Source: Clostridia bacterium | GTDB lineage: Bacteria > Bacillota > Clostridia > Oscillospirales > Acutalibacteraceae | Assembly (NCBI GenBank): GCA_900771085.1 | Contig: CAAGMR010000060.1 | Location: 1 to 64,000, forward strand | Length of the DNA: 64,000 bases | Direction: 5' to 3' | Part shown: piece after piece, positions 43,303 to 51,950 of the stretch | Position numbering within the stretch: the stretch's first letter is position 1 | Layout: each line of letters opens with the position of its first letter | Notes under the pieces: generated by a model | Database searches by the model: none | Told to the model about the DNA's origin: nothing | Seen by the model: the letters and a program-made list of their open reading frames with translations, nothing else | Made by a program: the position numbers and the translations under genes

Positions 43303-44173
43303 ATTTGAATTTTATTGAATTTCTTCTCCAGTGGAACAGGAATTGCTGCGCAATTCCTTCCACGCCTTCGGCGCACGCCGGGAGTCCGTTCGGATAAAGC
43401 TCAGACATAATGCGCTTAACCCATACATCTACAGGGAAGGCATCGATGTGTTCAAGCGAGTACAGGGACACGCACTGGGCTACTTTAGGGCCGACGCCTT
43501 TAATGAGCTTGAGGCTCTCTTCGCACTCGGCGAGAGAAACTGCTTTCAGGGCGCTGAGGTCAACCGTTCCGTTTGCAACGCATCTTGCCGCATCAAGAAT
43601 GTATTTGTTTCTGAAACCGGCCCTGAGAGGAGCGAGATTTTCTTCCGAAAGAGATGCGAGCACCTCCGGTGCAGGGAAGGAGAAGCAGCCTTCGTCGACT
43701 TCTTCTCCAAAAGTCTTGCAAAGTCGGTCGATGATGCCTTTTATTCTTGGAATATTATTGTTCTGCGAAATGATAAAGCTTATAAGAGTTTCAAACGGGT
43801 CCTGGTTAAGGATTCTGATACCCGGGAATTCTGTGATTGCCGAGTGAAGGATTTCATCCTTTTCAAGACAGCTGCAAACCTTCGCGTAATCTCTGTCAAG
43901 ATCAAAATAGTGAATCCAGTAATCGGCATCCTGTTCACTCTGGTTCTTAAAGGTGAGAATGGATGTTCCGTCATCGAGAAACTTCTGAGAAACCGTAGCA
44001 TTTCTTCCTCCGGCAACGGCGTTGAATGCAGTGCCAAGTTCGCCATCGTCCACCTGTTTCCACCTGAAAGCCTGACCGCAGTCGAGGGTTAGAGCAATAT
44101 CAAGGCAATCCACGTTTTCTATTACAAGATTGCCGCTTTTTACTTGTACCTTTAGTTGTTCGTTTTTTCGCAT
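43301..44173 (-). CDS. 8-oxoguanine DNA glycosylase (OGG1-like)
   Basis: The enzyme excises 8-oxoguanine from DNA and cuts the strand by a lyase reaction. The 290 aa protein has the N-terminal OGG segment DCGQAFRWKQ, a helix-hairpin-helix IKGVGPKVAQCV with the catalytic lysine K230, and the catalytic aspartate D249 in FPVDVWVKRI. Length and order fit the eukaryote-like OGG1 family found in Clostridia rather than MutM. It is a second DNA repair glycosylase in the window, together with nth. Its promoter was not clearly found in the upstream gap. Confidence 0.93.
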   Translation of the reverse strand: MRKNEQLKVQVKSGNLVIENVDCLDIALTLDCGQAFRWKQVDDGELGTAFNAVAGGRNATVSQKFLDDGTSILTFKNQSEQDADYWIHYFDLDRDYAKVCSCLEKDEILHSAITEFPGIRILNQDPFETLISFIISQNNNIPRIKGIIDRLCKTFGEEVDEGCFSFPAPEVLASLSEENLAPLRAGFRNKYILDAARCVANGTVDLSALKAVSLAECEESLKLIKGVGPKVAQCVSLYSLEHIDAFPVDVWVKRIMSELYPNGLPACAEGVEGIAQQFLFHWRRNSIKFK

Positions 44174-44591
44174 TTTACCCCTCGAAAATGAAAAATGATT
44201 TGAGCCGGATTATTTGAAAAAAATGTGCAAATTGACGTTTTTGAAATTAATTTTGTAAAGCCATGTTAACGTTTCGTAAATAACCCTTTGTCAAGCATAA
44301 ATCTTTCCGCAAATATGCGGAAATGACGAAAAATGGCTTAAATTCAAAGAAAATTCATATTAGTTTTAGTACCTTTCAACCGAGTTTTAAACAATTTTAC
44401 ACGTGTAAAATATACAGAGCGTATAAAATACCGTGATTTTCGCGTGCAAAAGTGCCAAAAACGGGCTTGACATAAACAAATCGCAATAATTAGCCAAAAA
44501 TCAGTCTAAAACTTAAGCACAGCAAGTTAAAAACGTTTAAAAACGTAATATCAGATGAAAAAGAATCCATGTTCAATTTGCAAAAAGTGCA
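44174..44591. other. 418-bp AT-rich intergenic region with palindromes, no gene recognised
   Basis: Neither strand holds a supported coding frame. Two perfect dyads stand out: TTTCCGCA-AATA-TGCGGAAA (about 44307-44326) and TTTTACACGTGTAAAA (44395-44410). A TTGACA at 44467-44472 on + has no convincing -10. The region should hold the promoter of the glycosylase gene on the - strand. A small RNA is possible but not shown. Confidence 0.5.
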
Positions 44592-45875
44592 CTATTTTTT
44601 GATTTTGTCCCAATAGGCTTTTGCAGCCTGTTCGGACTTGTTCGGTCCGTATTCGTAATAGCGCGCATTTTTGAGCGAATCCGGAAGGTATTGCTGAGCT
44701 ACCCAGTGGTTAGGGTAATCGTGCGGATAAGTATAAAACTGACCCGGAGTATCGTTATCTTCGCCATCGTAATGCTTATTCTGAAGCTGGCGAGGAATAG
44801 GTCCGCTTTTGCCGTTCTGAATATCTGCATGCGCTGCGGCAAGGCCGAGGTAGGCACTGTTTGATTTTGGACTTGTCGCAACAAGCACAACAGCATCCGC
44901 CAATGGGATTCGAGCTTCCGGCAGACCAACCTGAAGCGCAATATCGCATGCGTTCTTGACGATAGGAATAATCTGCGGATAAGCGAGGCCGACGTCCTCA
45001 CAGGCGCAGACTAAAAGTCTTCTGATGGCAGATGGCATATCGCCGGCTTCAAGGAGTCTTGCGAGATAGTGGAGTGCTGCATCAGGGTCCGAACCGCGCA
45101 TGGATTTCTGGAATGCGGAGATGATGTCGTAGTGATCGTCTCCGGCGCGGTCATATCTCATTGCGGAGTGTCCGGTAATCTGTTCAATGGTATCTGCCTT
45201 AATGTATACCTTTCCGTCGCCTGCCGCCGCGGCTGCCGCTGCGCCACCTGATGCCATAACGCACAGTTCAACTGTCGTTATGGCTTTTCTGACATCGCCA
45301 CCGCATGCGCGGGCGATGTCGAGGGCTACGCCATCCTCGGGTATGTATTCCACTCCATTTTCCTCTGAAAGGATGGAGAAGGCTCTCATTACTGCCGGTT
45401 CAACTTCTTCGGGACTTACAGATTTGAACTCAAATACAGAGCAGCGGGAAAGGATTGCGTTGTAAACATAGAAGTACGGGTTCTCTGTTGTAGACGCAAT
45501 CATTGTGATCTGTCCGCTCTCAAGGTACTCGAGAAGAGACTGCTGCTGCTTTTTGTTGAAGTACTGAATCTCATCGAGATAAAGAAGAATGCCATTTGGC
45601 GCAATGAAGGTATCAAGCTGAGCAACCATATCCTTGATGTCAGAGATGGAAGCTGTTGTGGCATTGAGTTTATAGAGCTTTTTATTGGTTTCCTTCGCGA
45701 TTATGCGTGCAAGAGTTGTCTTTCCCACGCCTGAAGGACCGTAAAATATGAGATTTGGTATGTTACCTGACTGAATAATTCCGCGAAGAGCCATACCGTC
45801 GCCCAGCAAATGCTTCTGTCCGACGATCTCGTCAAGGGTCTCGGGACGTATTCTGTCTGCAAGTGGTTGAGACAT
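44592..45875 (-). CDS. rarA: Replication-associated recombination protein RarA (MgsA/WRNIP1 family AAA+ ATPase)
   Basis: RarA acts at stalled replication forks. The 427 aa protein has Walker A GPSGVGKT (46-53), Walker B LLYLDEIQ (97-104), sensor 1 ASTTENPYF and the tetramerisation domain with AYLGLAAAHADI near the C-terminus. An alanine run of seven residues preceded by GG interrupts the middle of the protein, probably in a loop. The start has GAGGTG in front. It lies next to the S10 cluster on the opposite strand and has its own promoter. Confidence 0.95.
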   Translation of the reverse strand: MSQPLADRIRPETLDEIVGQKHLLGDGMALRGIIQSGNIPNLIFYGPSGVGKTTLARIIAKETNKKLYKLNATTASISDIKDMVAQLDTFIAPNGILLYLDEIQYFNKKQQQSLLEYLESGQITMIASTTENPYFYVYNAILSRCSVFEFKSVSPEEVEPAVMRAFSILSEENGVEYIPEDGVALDIARACGGDVRKAITTVELCVMASGGAAAAAAAGDGKVYIKADTIEQITGHSAMRYDRAGDDHYDIISAFQKSMRGSDPDAALHYLARLLEAGDMPSAIRRLLVCACEDVGLAYPQIIPIVKNACDIALQVGLPEARIPLADAVVLVATSPKSNSAYLGLAAAHADIQNGKSGPIPRQLQNKHYDGEDNDTPGQFYTYPHDYPNHWVAQQYLPDSLKNARYYEYGPNKSEQAAKAYWDKIKK

Positions 45876-45910
45876 TATTTCACCTCAATTATTAATGAAA
45901 ACGTTATACT

Positions 45911-45939
45911 ATTATATATATTATATAATCTCGTCGCAA
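45911..45939 (-). promoter_or_regulatory. Promoter of rarA
   Basis: On the - strand TTGCGA (45939-45934) and a perfect TATAAT (45916-45911) are separated by 17 bp, about 36 nt before the start codon. Confidence 0.65.
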
Positions 45940-46068
45940 TAAGGTGTATAGAAATCCAAGATTTAGTGGTCGGATATCTCAAAAAAACAAGATATTGGTT
46001 CTTTGTGCAAGACGACAAATTTTAGCAAAAATCTTTGGAAAAAAAGTAGATTTTTTTCGGATTTTTTC

Positions 46069-46097
46069 TTGCATTATACCTATGCCTATGATACTAT
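46069..46097 (+). promoter_or_regulatory. Promoter of the S10-spc-alpha cluster
   Basis: TTGCAT at 46069-46074 and TACTAT at 46092-46097 are 17 bp apart, with an extended -10 TG at 46089-46090. It gives a leader of about 330 nt before rpsJ. Confidence 0.65.
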
Positions 46098-46103
46098 GTT
46101 TAG

Positions 46104-46431
46104 GCACGTGAAAAGGGCTTACTGCGCCATTTTTGCGTCAGAGATATGCGTAGATGCGGGAGGTGGCCACCCGAAGAGGTGGGAAATTTCCGCGGAGTAT
46201 GTCCGATTTTAAACCGGGCGAAACTAATATTTGTGCTTATTATTCCCCATTTGAGTTGCACGGGAGAATAGCGCACTAATGCTGTTTTTGCCACCCGGGC
46301 GCGGCGATGAGTCGCATCCAGGTTTTTTAAATACTACTACAGGAAACACCCGGTGCGGTTGTTGAATGAGCAGGTTTAAAAGAGAACAGCAGGCCCGCCA
46401 TTAATTCCAGAAAATTATAGGAGGAGTCAAA
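46104..46431 (+). ncRNA. Structured leader of the S10 operon, candidate ribosomal-protein-binding leader RNA
   Basis: The leader has no coding frame and is GC-richer than its surroundings. A stem is formed by 46233-46247 and 46262-46276 (GTGC/GCAC, TATT/AATA and TTCCC/GGGAG with one bulge and one small internal loop). Further short dyads are GGTGGCCACC (46163-46172), GGAAATTTCC and CACC-CGAAGA-GGTG. Two near-identical direct repeats, CACCCGGGCGCGG and CACCCGGTGCGG, lie in its 3' half, as expected for alternative pairings. In other bacteria the S10 operon is controlled by L4 through its leader. Similar control is inferred here, not shown. Confidence 0.55.
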
Positions 46432-46743
46432 ATGGCAGTAAAAGAAAAAATCAGAATCAGACTTAAGGGCTACGATCCAAACCTTGTAGACACAGCTGCA
46501 GAAAAGATCGTTGAAACAGCTAAGCGCACAGGCGCTAAGGTTTCCGGACCAGTTCCACTTCCAACAGAAAAGGAAGTTGTAACAATCCTTCGTGCTGTAC
46601 ATAAGTACAAGGATAGCCGTGAACAGTTTGAGCAGAGCACACACAAAAGACTCATCGACATTCTCAGACCTTCAAACAAAACTGTTGAAGCTTTGACAAG
46701 TCTTGAGCTTCCTGCCGGCGTAGAAATCGAGATTAAGCTCTAA
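46432..46743 (+). CDS. rpsJ: 30S ribosomal protein S10
   Basis: S10 sits in the head of the 30S subunit and also works with NusB in transcription antitermination. The 103 aa protein has the standard start EKIRIRLKGYDPNLVD and the loop segment GPVPLPTEKEV. It follows TAGGAGGAG and opens the S10-spc-alpha cluster. The 75-nt gap to rplC contains the small hairpin GTTGG-CAGAGG-CCAAC, whose role is unknown. Confidence 0.98.
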   Translation: MAVKEKIRIRLKGYDPNLVDTAAEKIVETAKRTGAKVSGPVPLPTEKEVVTILRAVHKYKDSREQFEQSTHKRLIDILRPSNKTVEALTSLELPAGVEIEIKL

Positions 46744-46818
46744 TTCTTAATCGCAGGTTTCACACGGATAGGGTCATGTTGGCAGAGGCCAACCAATAAC
46801 CATAAGGAGGAAAATAAT

Positions 46819-47451
46819 ATGCAGAAAGGTCTTATCGGAAAGAAAATCGGTATGACACAGCTCTTTGACGAATCAGGTATCGTAATCCCTGTAACAGTCA
46901 TCGAGGCAGGTCCTTGCACTGTAACTCTTAAGAAGACAGTTGAAAATGACGGCTATGACGCTGTTCAGCTTGGCTTCGGAGACATCAAGGCATCACGCGT
47001 TAACAAGCCAATGAAGGGTCAGTTTGACAAGGCTGATGTAGCTCCTAAGAAAACTCTTAGAGAATTCAGACTTGACGACTGCGCAGCTCTCAATGTGGGC
47101 GACATCCTCAAGGCAGACGTTTTCGCAGCCGGCGACAAGGTAGACGTTGTTGGCACAAGTAAAGGTAAGGGTACAGCAGGCGCAATCAAACGCTGGAACT
47201 TCCACAGACTTAAGGAAACTCATGGTACAGGTCCTAACGCAAGACACGCAGGTTCACTTGGTGCTTGCTCCGATCCATCAAGAGTTTTCAAGGGAAAGAA
47301 GCTCGCAGGTCATCTCGGCCATGAGCGCGTAACAATCCAGAACCTTGACATCGTAAAGGTTGATGCAGAAAACAACCTTATCGCAATCAAGGGCGCAGTT
47401 CCTGGCCCTAAGGGCGGAATTGTTCTTATCAAAGACACAGTAAAAGCGTAA
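46819..47451 (+). CDS. rplC: 50S ribosomal protein L3
   Basis: L3 organises the 23S rRNA near the peptidyl transferase centre. The 210 aa protein begins QKGLIGKKIGMTQLFDESG and has the conserved loop around HGTGPNARHAGSLG that reaches into the rRNA core. The start is preceded by AAGGAGG. It is the second gene of the cluster, with rplD following after 16 nt. Confidence 0.98.
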   Translation: MQKGLIGKKIGMTQLFDESGIVIPVTVIEAGPCTVTLKKTVENDGYDAVQLGFGDIKASRVNKPMKGQFDKADVAPKKTLREFRLDDCAALNVGDILKADVFAAGDKVDVVGTSKGKGTAGAIKRWNFHRLKETHGTGPNARHAGSLGACSDPSRVFKGKKLAGHLGHERVTIQNLDIVKVDAENNLIAIKGAVPGPKGGIVLIKDTVKA

Positions 47452-47467
47452 GAAGGAGGAGTAAGAC

Positions 47468-48091
47468 ATGCCTAGCGTAAAAGTTTACAGCGCAGCCGGA
47501 AAGGAAAAAGGCACACTCGAGCTTAACGACAGCATCTTCGGCATTGAGCCAAATATGTCTGCAGTTCATCTCGTAGTTGTTAACTATCTGGCAAATCAGC
47601 GTCAGGGTACACAGTCTACCCTCACACGCTCAGAAGTTAGAGGCGGCGGCCGCAAGCCATGGAGACAGAAGGGCACAGGCCACGCAAGACAGGGTTCAAC
47701 ACGTTCACCACAGTGGAGACACGGTGGCGTAGCTCTTGGACCAAAGCCACGTTCATATGGTTTCTCCATCAACAAGAAGGTTAGAAAGCTCGCTATGAAG
47801 TCAGTTCTCTCTGACAAGGTAGCAAACGGTGAATTCCAGGTAGTTGACAGCCTTAAGATGGATGCAATCAAGACTAAGGACATGGTTAAGACACTTGATG
47901 CTCTTGGAAACGTTAAGAAGACTCTTATCGTTCTTCCTGAGAAGGATGACGTTGTTTACAAGAGTGCAAGAAACATTCCTGGCGTAAAGGTAACACCTGT
48001 AAACGCTATCAATGTTTATGACATCGTTAACTGCAACAAGATGATTATTGCTGAAGAAGCAGTTAAGAAGATTGAGGAGGTATATGCATAA
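47468..48091 (+). CDS. rplD: 50S ribosomal protein L4
   Basis: L4 lines the exit tunnel and, in several bacteria, represses its own operon by binding the S10 leader. The 207 aa protein has the long basic tunnel loop at about 59-100 (RGGGRKPWRQKGTGHARQG and the segment after it). This makes it a plausible regulator of the structured leader upstream of rpsJ. Its stop overlaps the rplW start (TAATG). Confidence 0.98.
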   Translation: MPSVKVYSAAGKEKGTLELNDSIFGIEPNMSAVHLVVVNYLANQRQGTQSTLTRSEVRGGGRKPWRQKGTGHARQGSTRSPQWRHGGVALGPKPRSYGFSINKKVRKLAMKSVLSDKVANGEFQVVDSLKMDAIKTKDMVKTLDALGNVKKTLIVLPEKDDVVYKSARNIPGVKVTPVNAINVYDIVNCNKMIIAEEAVKKIEEVYA

Positions 48092-48387
48092 TGGCTAAGA
48101 CTGCACAGGATATTATCCTCCGTCCAATTATCACAGAAGAGAGCATGGGTAACATCGCTCTTAAGAAGTACACATTCGCAGTAGCAAAGGATGCCAACAA
48201 GGTTGAAATTGCTAAAGCATGTGAAGAACTTTTCGGCGTTGAGGTTTCAAAGGTAAACACAATGAACGTACGCGGAAAGCTTCGCCGTACAGGTCGTTAT
48301 GAAGGCTACACAGCTTCTTGGAAGAAGGCTATCGTAACACTTACAGAAGACTCCAAGACAATCGAGTTCTTCGACGGTATGATGTAA
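48091..48387 (+). CDS. rplW: 50S ribosomal protein L23
   Basis: L23 lies at the tunnel exit and is a docking site for trigger factor and SRP. The 98 aa protein has the usual ILRPIITEESM beginning and the VRGKLRRTGRYEGY loop. Translation is probably coupled to rplD by the one-base overlap. The 79-nt gap to rplB holds a small hairpin, GGAGT-TTCGACAG-ACTCC. Confidence 0.97.
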   Translation: MAKTAQDIILRPIITEESMGNIALKKYTFAVAKDANKVEIAKACEELFGVEVSKVNTMNVRGKLRRTGRYEGYTASWKKAIVTLTEDSKTIEFFDGMM

Positions 48388-48466
48388 TTTAAGAATTTAA
48401 CACTAATGTAGAATGTATGGAGTTTCGACAGACTCCGCGAAGCTACTTTAGAGGAGAGTGAATCTA

Positions 48467-49300
48467 ATGTCGATTAAAGTTATTAAGCCGACAACAAACG
48501 GTACTAGAAACATGTCGGTTACAGATTACTCCGAGCTTTCAAAAGTTGCACCTGAGAGAAGCCTTCTCGAGCCTCTCAACAAACACTCAGGCCGTAACAG
48601 CTACGGAAGAATCACCGTTCGTCATCGCGGCGGCGGAAACAGAAGAAAATATCGTATCATCGATTTCAAGAGAGATAAGTTCGATGTTCCAGCAAAGGTT
48701 ATGACACTTGAATACGATCCTAACCGTTCAGCTAACATCGCTCTCGTACAGTACGAAGATGGCGTTAAGAAGTACATTCTTGCACCTGTAGGTCTTAAGG
48801 TTGGCGACACTGTTGAAAACGGTCCATCAGCTGACATTAAGCCAGGTAACGCTCTTCCACTTGTAAACATCCCTGTTGGTACATTCGTACACAACGTTGA
48901 ACTCTACCCGGGCAGAGGCGGTCAGTTCGCAAGAGCTGCAGGTAACGCTGCTCAGCTTATGGCTAAAGAGAATGGCAAGGCTCTTCTCAGAATGCCATCA
49001 GGTGAACTTAGAAACGTTCCTGTAAACTGCATGGCTTCTATCGGCCAGGTAGGTAACACCGATCATGAAAACGTTAAGATCGGTAAGGCTGGTCGTACTC
49101 GTCATATGGGTATCAGACCAACAGTTCGTGGTTCTGTAATGAACCCTAACGACCATCCACACGGTGGTGGTGAAGGTAAGTCACCAATCGGTCGTCCGGG
49201 TCCTGTTACTCCTTGGGGTAAACCAGCACTTGGTTACAAGACACGTAAGCACAACAAGCAGTCCGACAAGATGATCGTAAGACGTCGTAACGGCAAGTAA
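48467..49300 (+). CDS. rplB: 50S ribosomal protein L2
   Basis: L2 supports subunit association and peptidyl transfer. The 277 aa protein shows the KPTTNGTRNMSV beginning and the functionally important C-terminal HPHGGGEGKSPIGRPG segment. I start at the ATG after GAGGAGAG; a GTG nine bases upstream lies inside that ribosome binding site. Order and length are normal for the cluster. Confidence 0.98.
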   Translation: MSIKVIKPTTNGTRNMSVTDYSELSKVAPERSLLEPLNKHSGRNSYGRITVRHRGGGNRRKYRIIDFKRDKFDVPAKVMTLEYDPNRSANIALVQYEDGVKKYILAPVGLKVGDTVENGPSADIKPGNALPLVNIPVGTFVHNVELYPGRGGQFARAAGNAAQLMAKENGKALLRMPSGELRNVPVNCMASIGQVGNTDHENVKIGKAGRTRHMGIRPTVRGSVMNPNDHPHGGGEGKSPIGRPGPVTPWGKPALGYKTRKHNKQSDKMIVRRRNGK

Positions 49301-49322
49301 TTCGTGAAAGGAGCAAAGAACA

Positions 49323-49592
49323 ATGAGCAGAAGTTTAAAAAAGGGCCCATACGTACAGCCTAAGCTTCTTGAAAGAGTTCAGAAAATGAACGAAGCCGGA
49401 GAGAAGCAGGTTCTTAAGACATGGAGCCGTTCTTCAACAATATTCCCTGATTTCGTTGGTCACACTTTCGCAGTTCACGATGGCCGCAAGCATGTTCCTG
49501 TATATGTAACAGAGGACATGGTTGGACATAAGCTCGGTGAGTTTGCACCAACAAGAACATACAAGGGACACGCAGGAGCTAAATCAAGATAA
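49323..49592 (+). CDS. rpsS: 30S ribosomal protein S19
   Basis: S19 binds 16S rRNA in the head of the small subunit with S13. The 89 aa protein has SRSLKKGPYVQPKLLERV and the signature TWSRSSTIFPDFVGHTFAVHDGRKH in conserved form (residues about 37-60). It is preceded by AAAGGAG and followed by rplV. Confidence 0.98.
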   Translation: MSRSLKKGPYVQPKLLERVQKMNEAGEKQVLKTWSRSSTIFPDFVGHTFAVHDGRKHVPVYVTEDMVGHKLGEFAPTRTYKGHAGAKSR

Positions 49593-49612
49593 CAGGAAGG
49601 AGTGTGTAAACA

Positions 49613-49945
49613 ATGGAAGCAAAAGCCTCAGCAACATTCGTAAGAATCGCGCCTCGTAAGGTTCTGATCGTTCTCGATCTCATCAGAAATCAACCTGCAG
49701 ACAAGGCTATGGCTATTCTCAAGCACACACCTAAAGCTGCGTGTGAAATACTTGAGAAAGTACTTAAATCAGCAATCGCAAACGCAGAGGTAAAGAATAT
49801 GGATACCTCAAAGCTTTACGTTGCAGAATGCTACGTAAACCAGGGACCTACCCTCAAGCGTATTAGACCTAGAGCACAGGGCCGTGCATATGGCATCAAG
49901 AAGAAGACATCACATATCACAATCGTGCTCAAGGAAGCAGAATAA
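49613..49945 (+). CDS. rplV: 50S ribosomal protein L22
   Basis: L22 extends a beta hairpin into the exit tunnel, where it takes part in macrolide sensitivity and stalling. The 110 aa protein has VRIAPRKVLIVLDLIRN and the hairpin segment GPTLKRIRPRAQGRAYGIKK. The start has AGGAAGGAG in front. No insertion in the hairpin is visible. Confidence 0.98.
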   Translation: MEAKASATFVRIAPRKVLIVLDLIRNQPADKAMAILKHTPKAACEILEKVLKSAIANAEVKNMDTSKLYVAECYVNQGPTLKRIRPRAQGRAYGIKKKTSHITIVLKEAE

Positions 49946-49964
49946 TTGAGGAGGAGGTAAAAAC

Positions 49965-50636
49965 ATGGGACAGAAAGCTAATCCAACTGGACTTAGAGTC
50001 GGAGTTATTAAGGACTGGGAATCTCACTGGTATGCTGAAAACAGCAAGTTCGCCGAGAACCTCATCGAAGATTACAAACTCAGAAAGTTCCTTCTCGATA
50101 CTCTTAAGCCAGCAGGCGTTCCTAAGGTTGAAATTGACCGCGACGCTAAGCGCGTTCGCATCAATATTTACTGTGCTAAGCCAGGTATCGTAATCGGTCG
50201 TGGCGGCTCAGAAATTGACAAGCTTAAGGCTGAAGTTGAAAAGATGCTCGGTAAGCAGGTTTCACTTAACATCGTTGAAATCAAGCAGCCGGACCTCGAT
50301 TCACAGCTCGTAGCTGAAAACATTGCTGCTCAGCTTGAAAGACGTGTATCTTACCGTCGTGCAACTAAGCAGGCAATCGGCAGAACAATGAGACTCGGTG
50401 CAAAGGGTATCAAGATTCAGGTATCCGGCCGTCTCGGCGGTGCAGAAATCGCTCGTTCTGAAAGCTATCATGAAGGTACAATTCCACTTCAGACAATCCG
50501 TGCTGACATCGACTACGGTTTTGCAGAAGCTGCAACAACATATGGTCGTGTAGGCGTAAAGGTTTGGATTTACAAAGGTGAAGTTCTTCACGATACAAAG
50601 AAGACAGGAAATAAGAAGAAAGGGGGAGACAAATAA
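49965..50636 (+). CDS. rpsC: 30S ribosomal protein S3
   Basis: S3 is part of the mRNA entry channel and has helicase-related function there. The 223 aa protein starts GQKANPTGLRVGVIKDW, has a KH domain with GIVIGRGGSEIDKL, and ends in a Lys/Gly-rich tail. Its stop overlaps the rplP start (TAATG). Confidence 0.98.
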   Translation: MGQKANPTGLRVGVIKDWESHWYAENSKFAENLIEDYKLRKFLLDTLKPAGVPKVEIDRDAKRVRINIYCAKPGIVIGRGGSEIDKLKAEVEKMLGKQVSLNIVEIKQPDLDSQLVAENIAAQLERRVSYRRATKQAIGRTMRLGAKGIKIQVSGRLGGAEIARSESYHEGTIPLQTIRADIDYGFAEAATTYGRVGVKVWIYKGEVLHDTKKTGNKKKGGDK

Positions 50637-51061
50637 TGTTAATGCCTAAAAGAGTTAAGCACAGAAGAGTGCAGAGAGGCCGTATGACCGGTAAGGCTAC
50701 CAGAGGTAACAAGGTTACTTATGGTGAGTATGGTCTTGTTGCTCTTGAGCCGGCATGGATTACTTCAGCTCAGATTGAAGCAGCCCGTGTTGCTATGACA
50801 AGATACATCAAGCGTGGCGGTAAGGTATGGATTAAGATCTTCCCTGATAAGCCTATTACAAAGACACCAGCTGAAACTCGAATGGGTAAAGGTAAAGGTG
50901 CCGTTGAGTATTGGGCAGCCGTAGTTAAACCAGGTAGAGTTATGTTCGAACTTGCAGGTGTTCCAGAGGAAACAGCTCGTGAAGCTATGCGTCTCGCAGC
51001 TAACAAGCTCCCAATCCAGTGCAAGTTTGTTGTCAAGAAGGAACAGGAGGGTGAACAGTAA
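50636..51061 (+). CDS. rplP: 50S ribosomal protein L16
   Basis: L16 helps place the tRNA acceptor arms in the A and P sites. The 141 aa protein begins LMPKRVKHRRVQRGRM and contains GKGKGAVEYW and RMGKG. Two start codons are possible six bases apart. The first, which overlaps the rpsC stop, gives the family-typical MLMPKRVK beginning and is preferred. The stop overlaps the rpmC start. Confidence 0.97.
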   Translation: MLMPKRVKHRRVQRGRMTGKATRGNKVTYGEYGLVALEPAWITSAQIEAARVAMTRYIKRGGKVWIKIFPDKPITKTPAETRMGKGKGAVEYWAAVVKPGRVMFELAGVPEETAREAMRLAANKLPIQCKFVVKKEQEGEQ

Positions 51062-51264
51062 TGAAAGCTTCTGAACTTAGAGAACTGTCCGCCGCTGAAC
51101 TTGATGCTAAGCTTCTTGAACTCAAGGACGAACTTTTCAAACTTCGTTTTCAGCAGGCAATCAACCAGCTCGAAAACCCTACTCGCATCAGTGCTGTAAA
51201 GAAGGACATCGCAAGAATTAAGACAATTCAGCGCGACGTTGAACTTCACGGCACAGAAGCCTAA
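51061..51264 (+). CDS. rpmC: 50S ribosomal protein L29
   Basis: L29 is a small helical-hairpin protein at the tunnel exit. The 67 aa protein has ELRELSAAELDAKLLELKDELFKLRF in conserved form at its first half. It is coupled to rplP by a one-base overlap (TAATG) and followed by rpsQ after 21 nt. Confidence 0.97.
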   Translation: MKASELRELSAAELDAKLLELKDELFKLRFQQAINQLENPTRISAVKKDIARIKTIQRDVELHGTEA

Positions 51265-51285
51265 GGAAAGAGAGGTTTGTAACAC

Positions 51286-51543
51286 ATGAGCGAAAGAAAT
51301 CTTAGAAAGACTCAGGTCGGTATCGTTTCAAGCGATAAAATGGACAAAACTGTAGTAGTTACAATTAAGGATAGGGTTAAGCACCCTCTTTATAAGAAGA
51401 TCGTAAATCGCACTGTTAAGATTAAAGCACATGACGAAAACAATGAGTGCCATGTAGGCGATCGCGTTCTTATCATGGAGACACGTCCAATTTCTAAGGA
51501 CAAGAGATGGCGTGTAGCTGAGATTCTCCAGAAGGCAGAATAA
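51286..51543 (+). CDS. rpsQ: 30S ribosomal protein S17
   Basis: S17 is an OB-fold primary binder of 16S rRNA. The 85 aa protein has KTQVGIVSSDKMDKTVVV, followed by KHPLYKKIV and GDRVLIMETRPISKDKRW, which is the S17 signature. It is preceded by GAAAGAGAGG and followed by rplN. Confidence 0.98.
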   Translation: MSERNLRKTQVGIVSSDKMDKTVVVTIKDRVKHPLYKKIVNRTVKIKAHDENNECHVGDRVLIMETRPISKDKRWRVAEILQKAE

Positions 51544-51564
51544 GAATATTAGGAGGTAATCACT

Positions 51565-51933
51565 GTGATTCAGCAGCAGACACTCCTCAAGGTTGCCGAC
51601 AACTCAGGTGCAAAGGAAATCATGTGCATCCGTGTTCTTGGAGGAACCGGTAGGAGATACGCTAATATCGGCGACGTTATAGTTGCTTCTGTTAAGAAAG
51701 CAACACCCGGCGGAGCTGTTAAAAAGGGCGAAGTAGTAAAAGCAGTTGTAGTTAGATCCAAAAAGGGTGTACGCAGAGAAGACGGTACATACATCCGCTT
51801 CGATGAAAACGCTGCAGTTATTATCAAAGAAGATAAGAGCCCTAAGGGCACCCGTATTTTTGGACCTGTAGCAAGAGAGCTTAGAGGTAAGGACTTTACC
51901 AAGATCTTAAGCCTTGCTCCAGAAGTACTTTAA
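51565..51933 (+). CDS. rplN: 50S ribosomal protein L14
   Basis: L14 sits at the subunit interface and is the target of RsfS, which is also encoded in this window. The 122 aa protein begins IQQQTLLKVADNSGAKEIMC and carries GDVIVASVKKATPGGAVKKG. Translation starts at a GTG, with TAGGAGG ten bases upstream. No ATG is available in the right place. Confidence 0.97.
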   Translation: MIQQQTLLKVADNSGAKEIMCIRVLGGTGRRYANIGDVIVASVKKATPGGAVKKGEVVKAVVVRSKKGVRREDGTYIRFDENAAVIIKEDKSPKGTRIFGPVARELRGKDFTKILSLAPEVL

Positions 51934-51950
51934 TCGGAGGTGCAGTTGAT

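Noticed and set aside
43331..44092. Long open frame of about 250 codons on the + strand inside the glycosylase gene
   Set aside because: It is antisense to a protein with intact catalytic motifs, has no ribosome binding site and codes for a composition without recognisable domains. It is a by-product of codon bias on the opposite strand.
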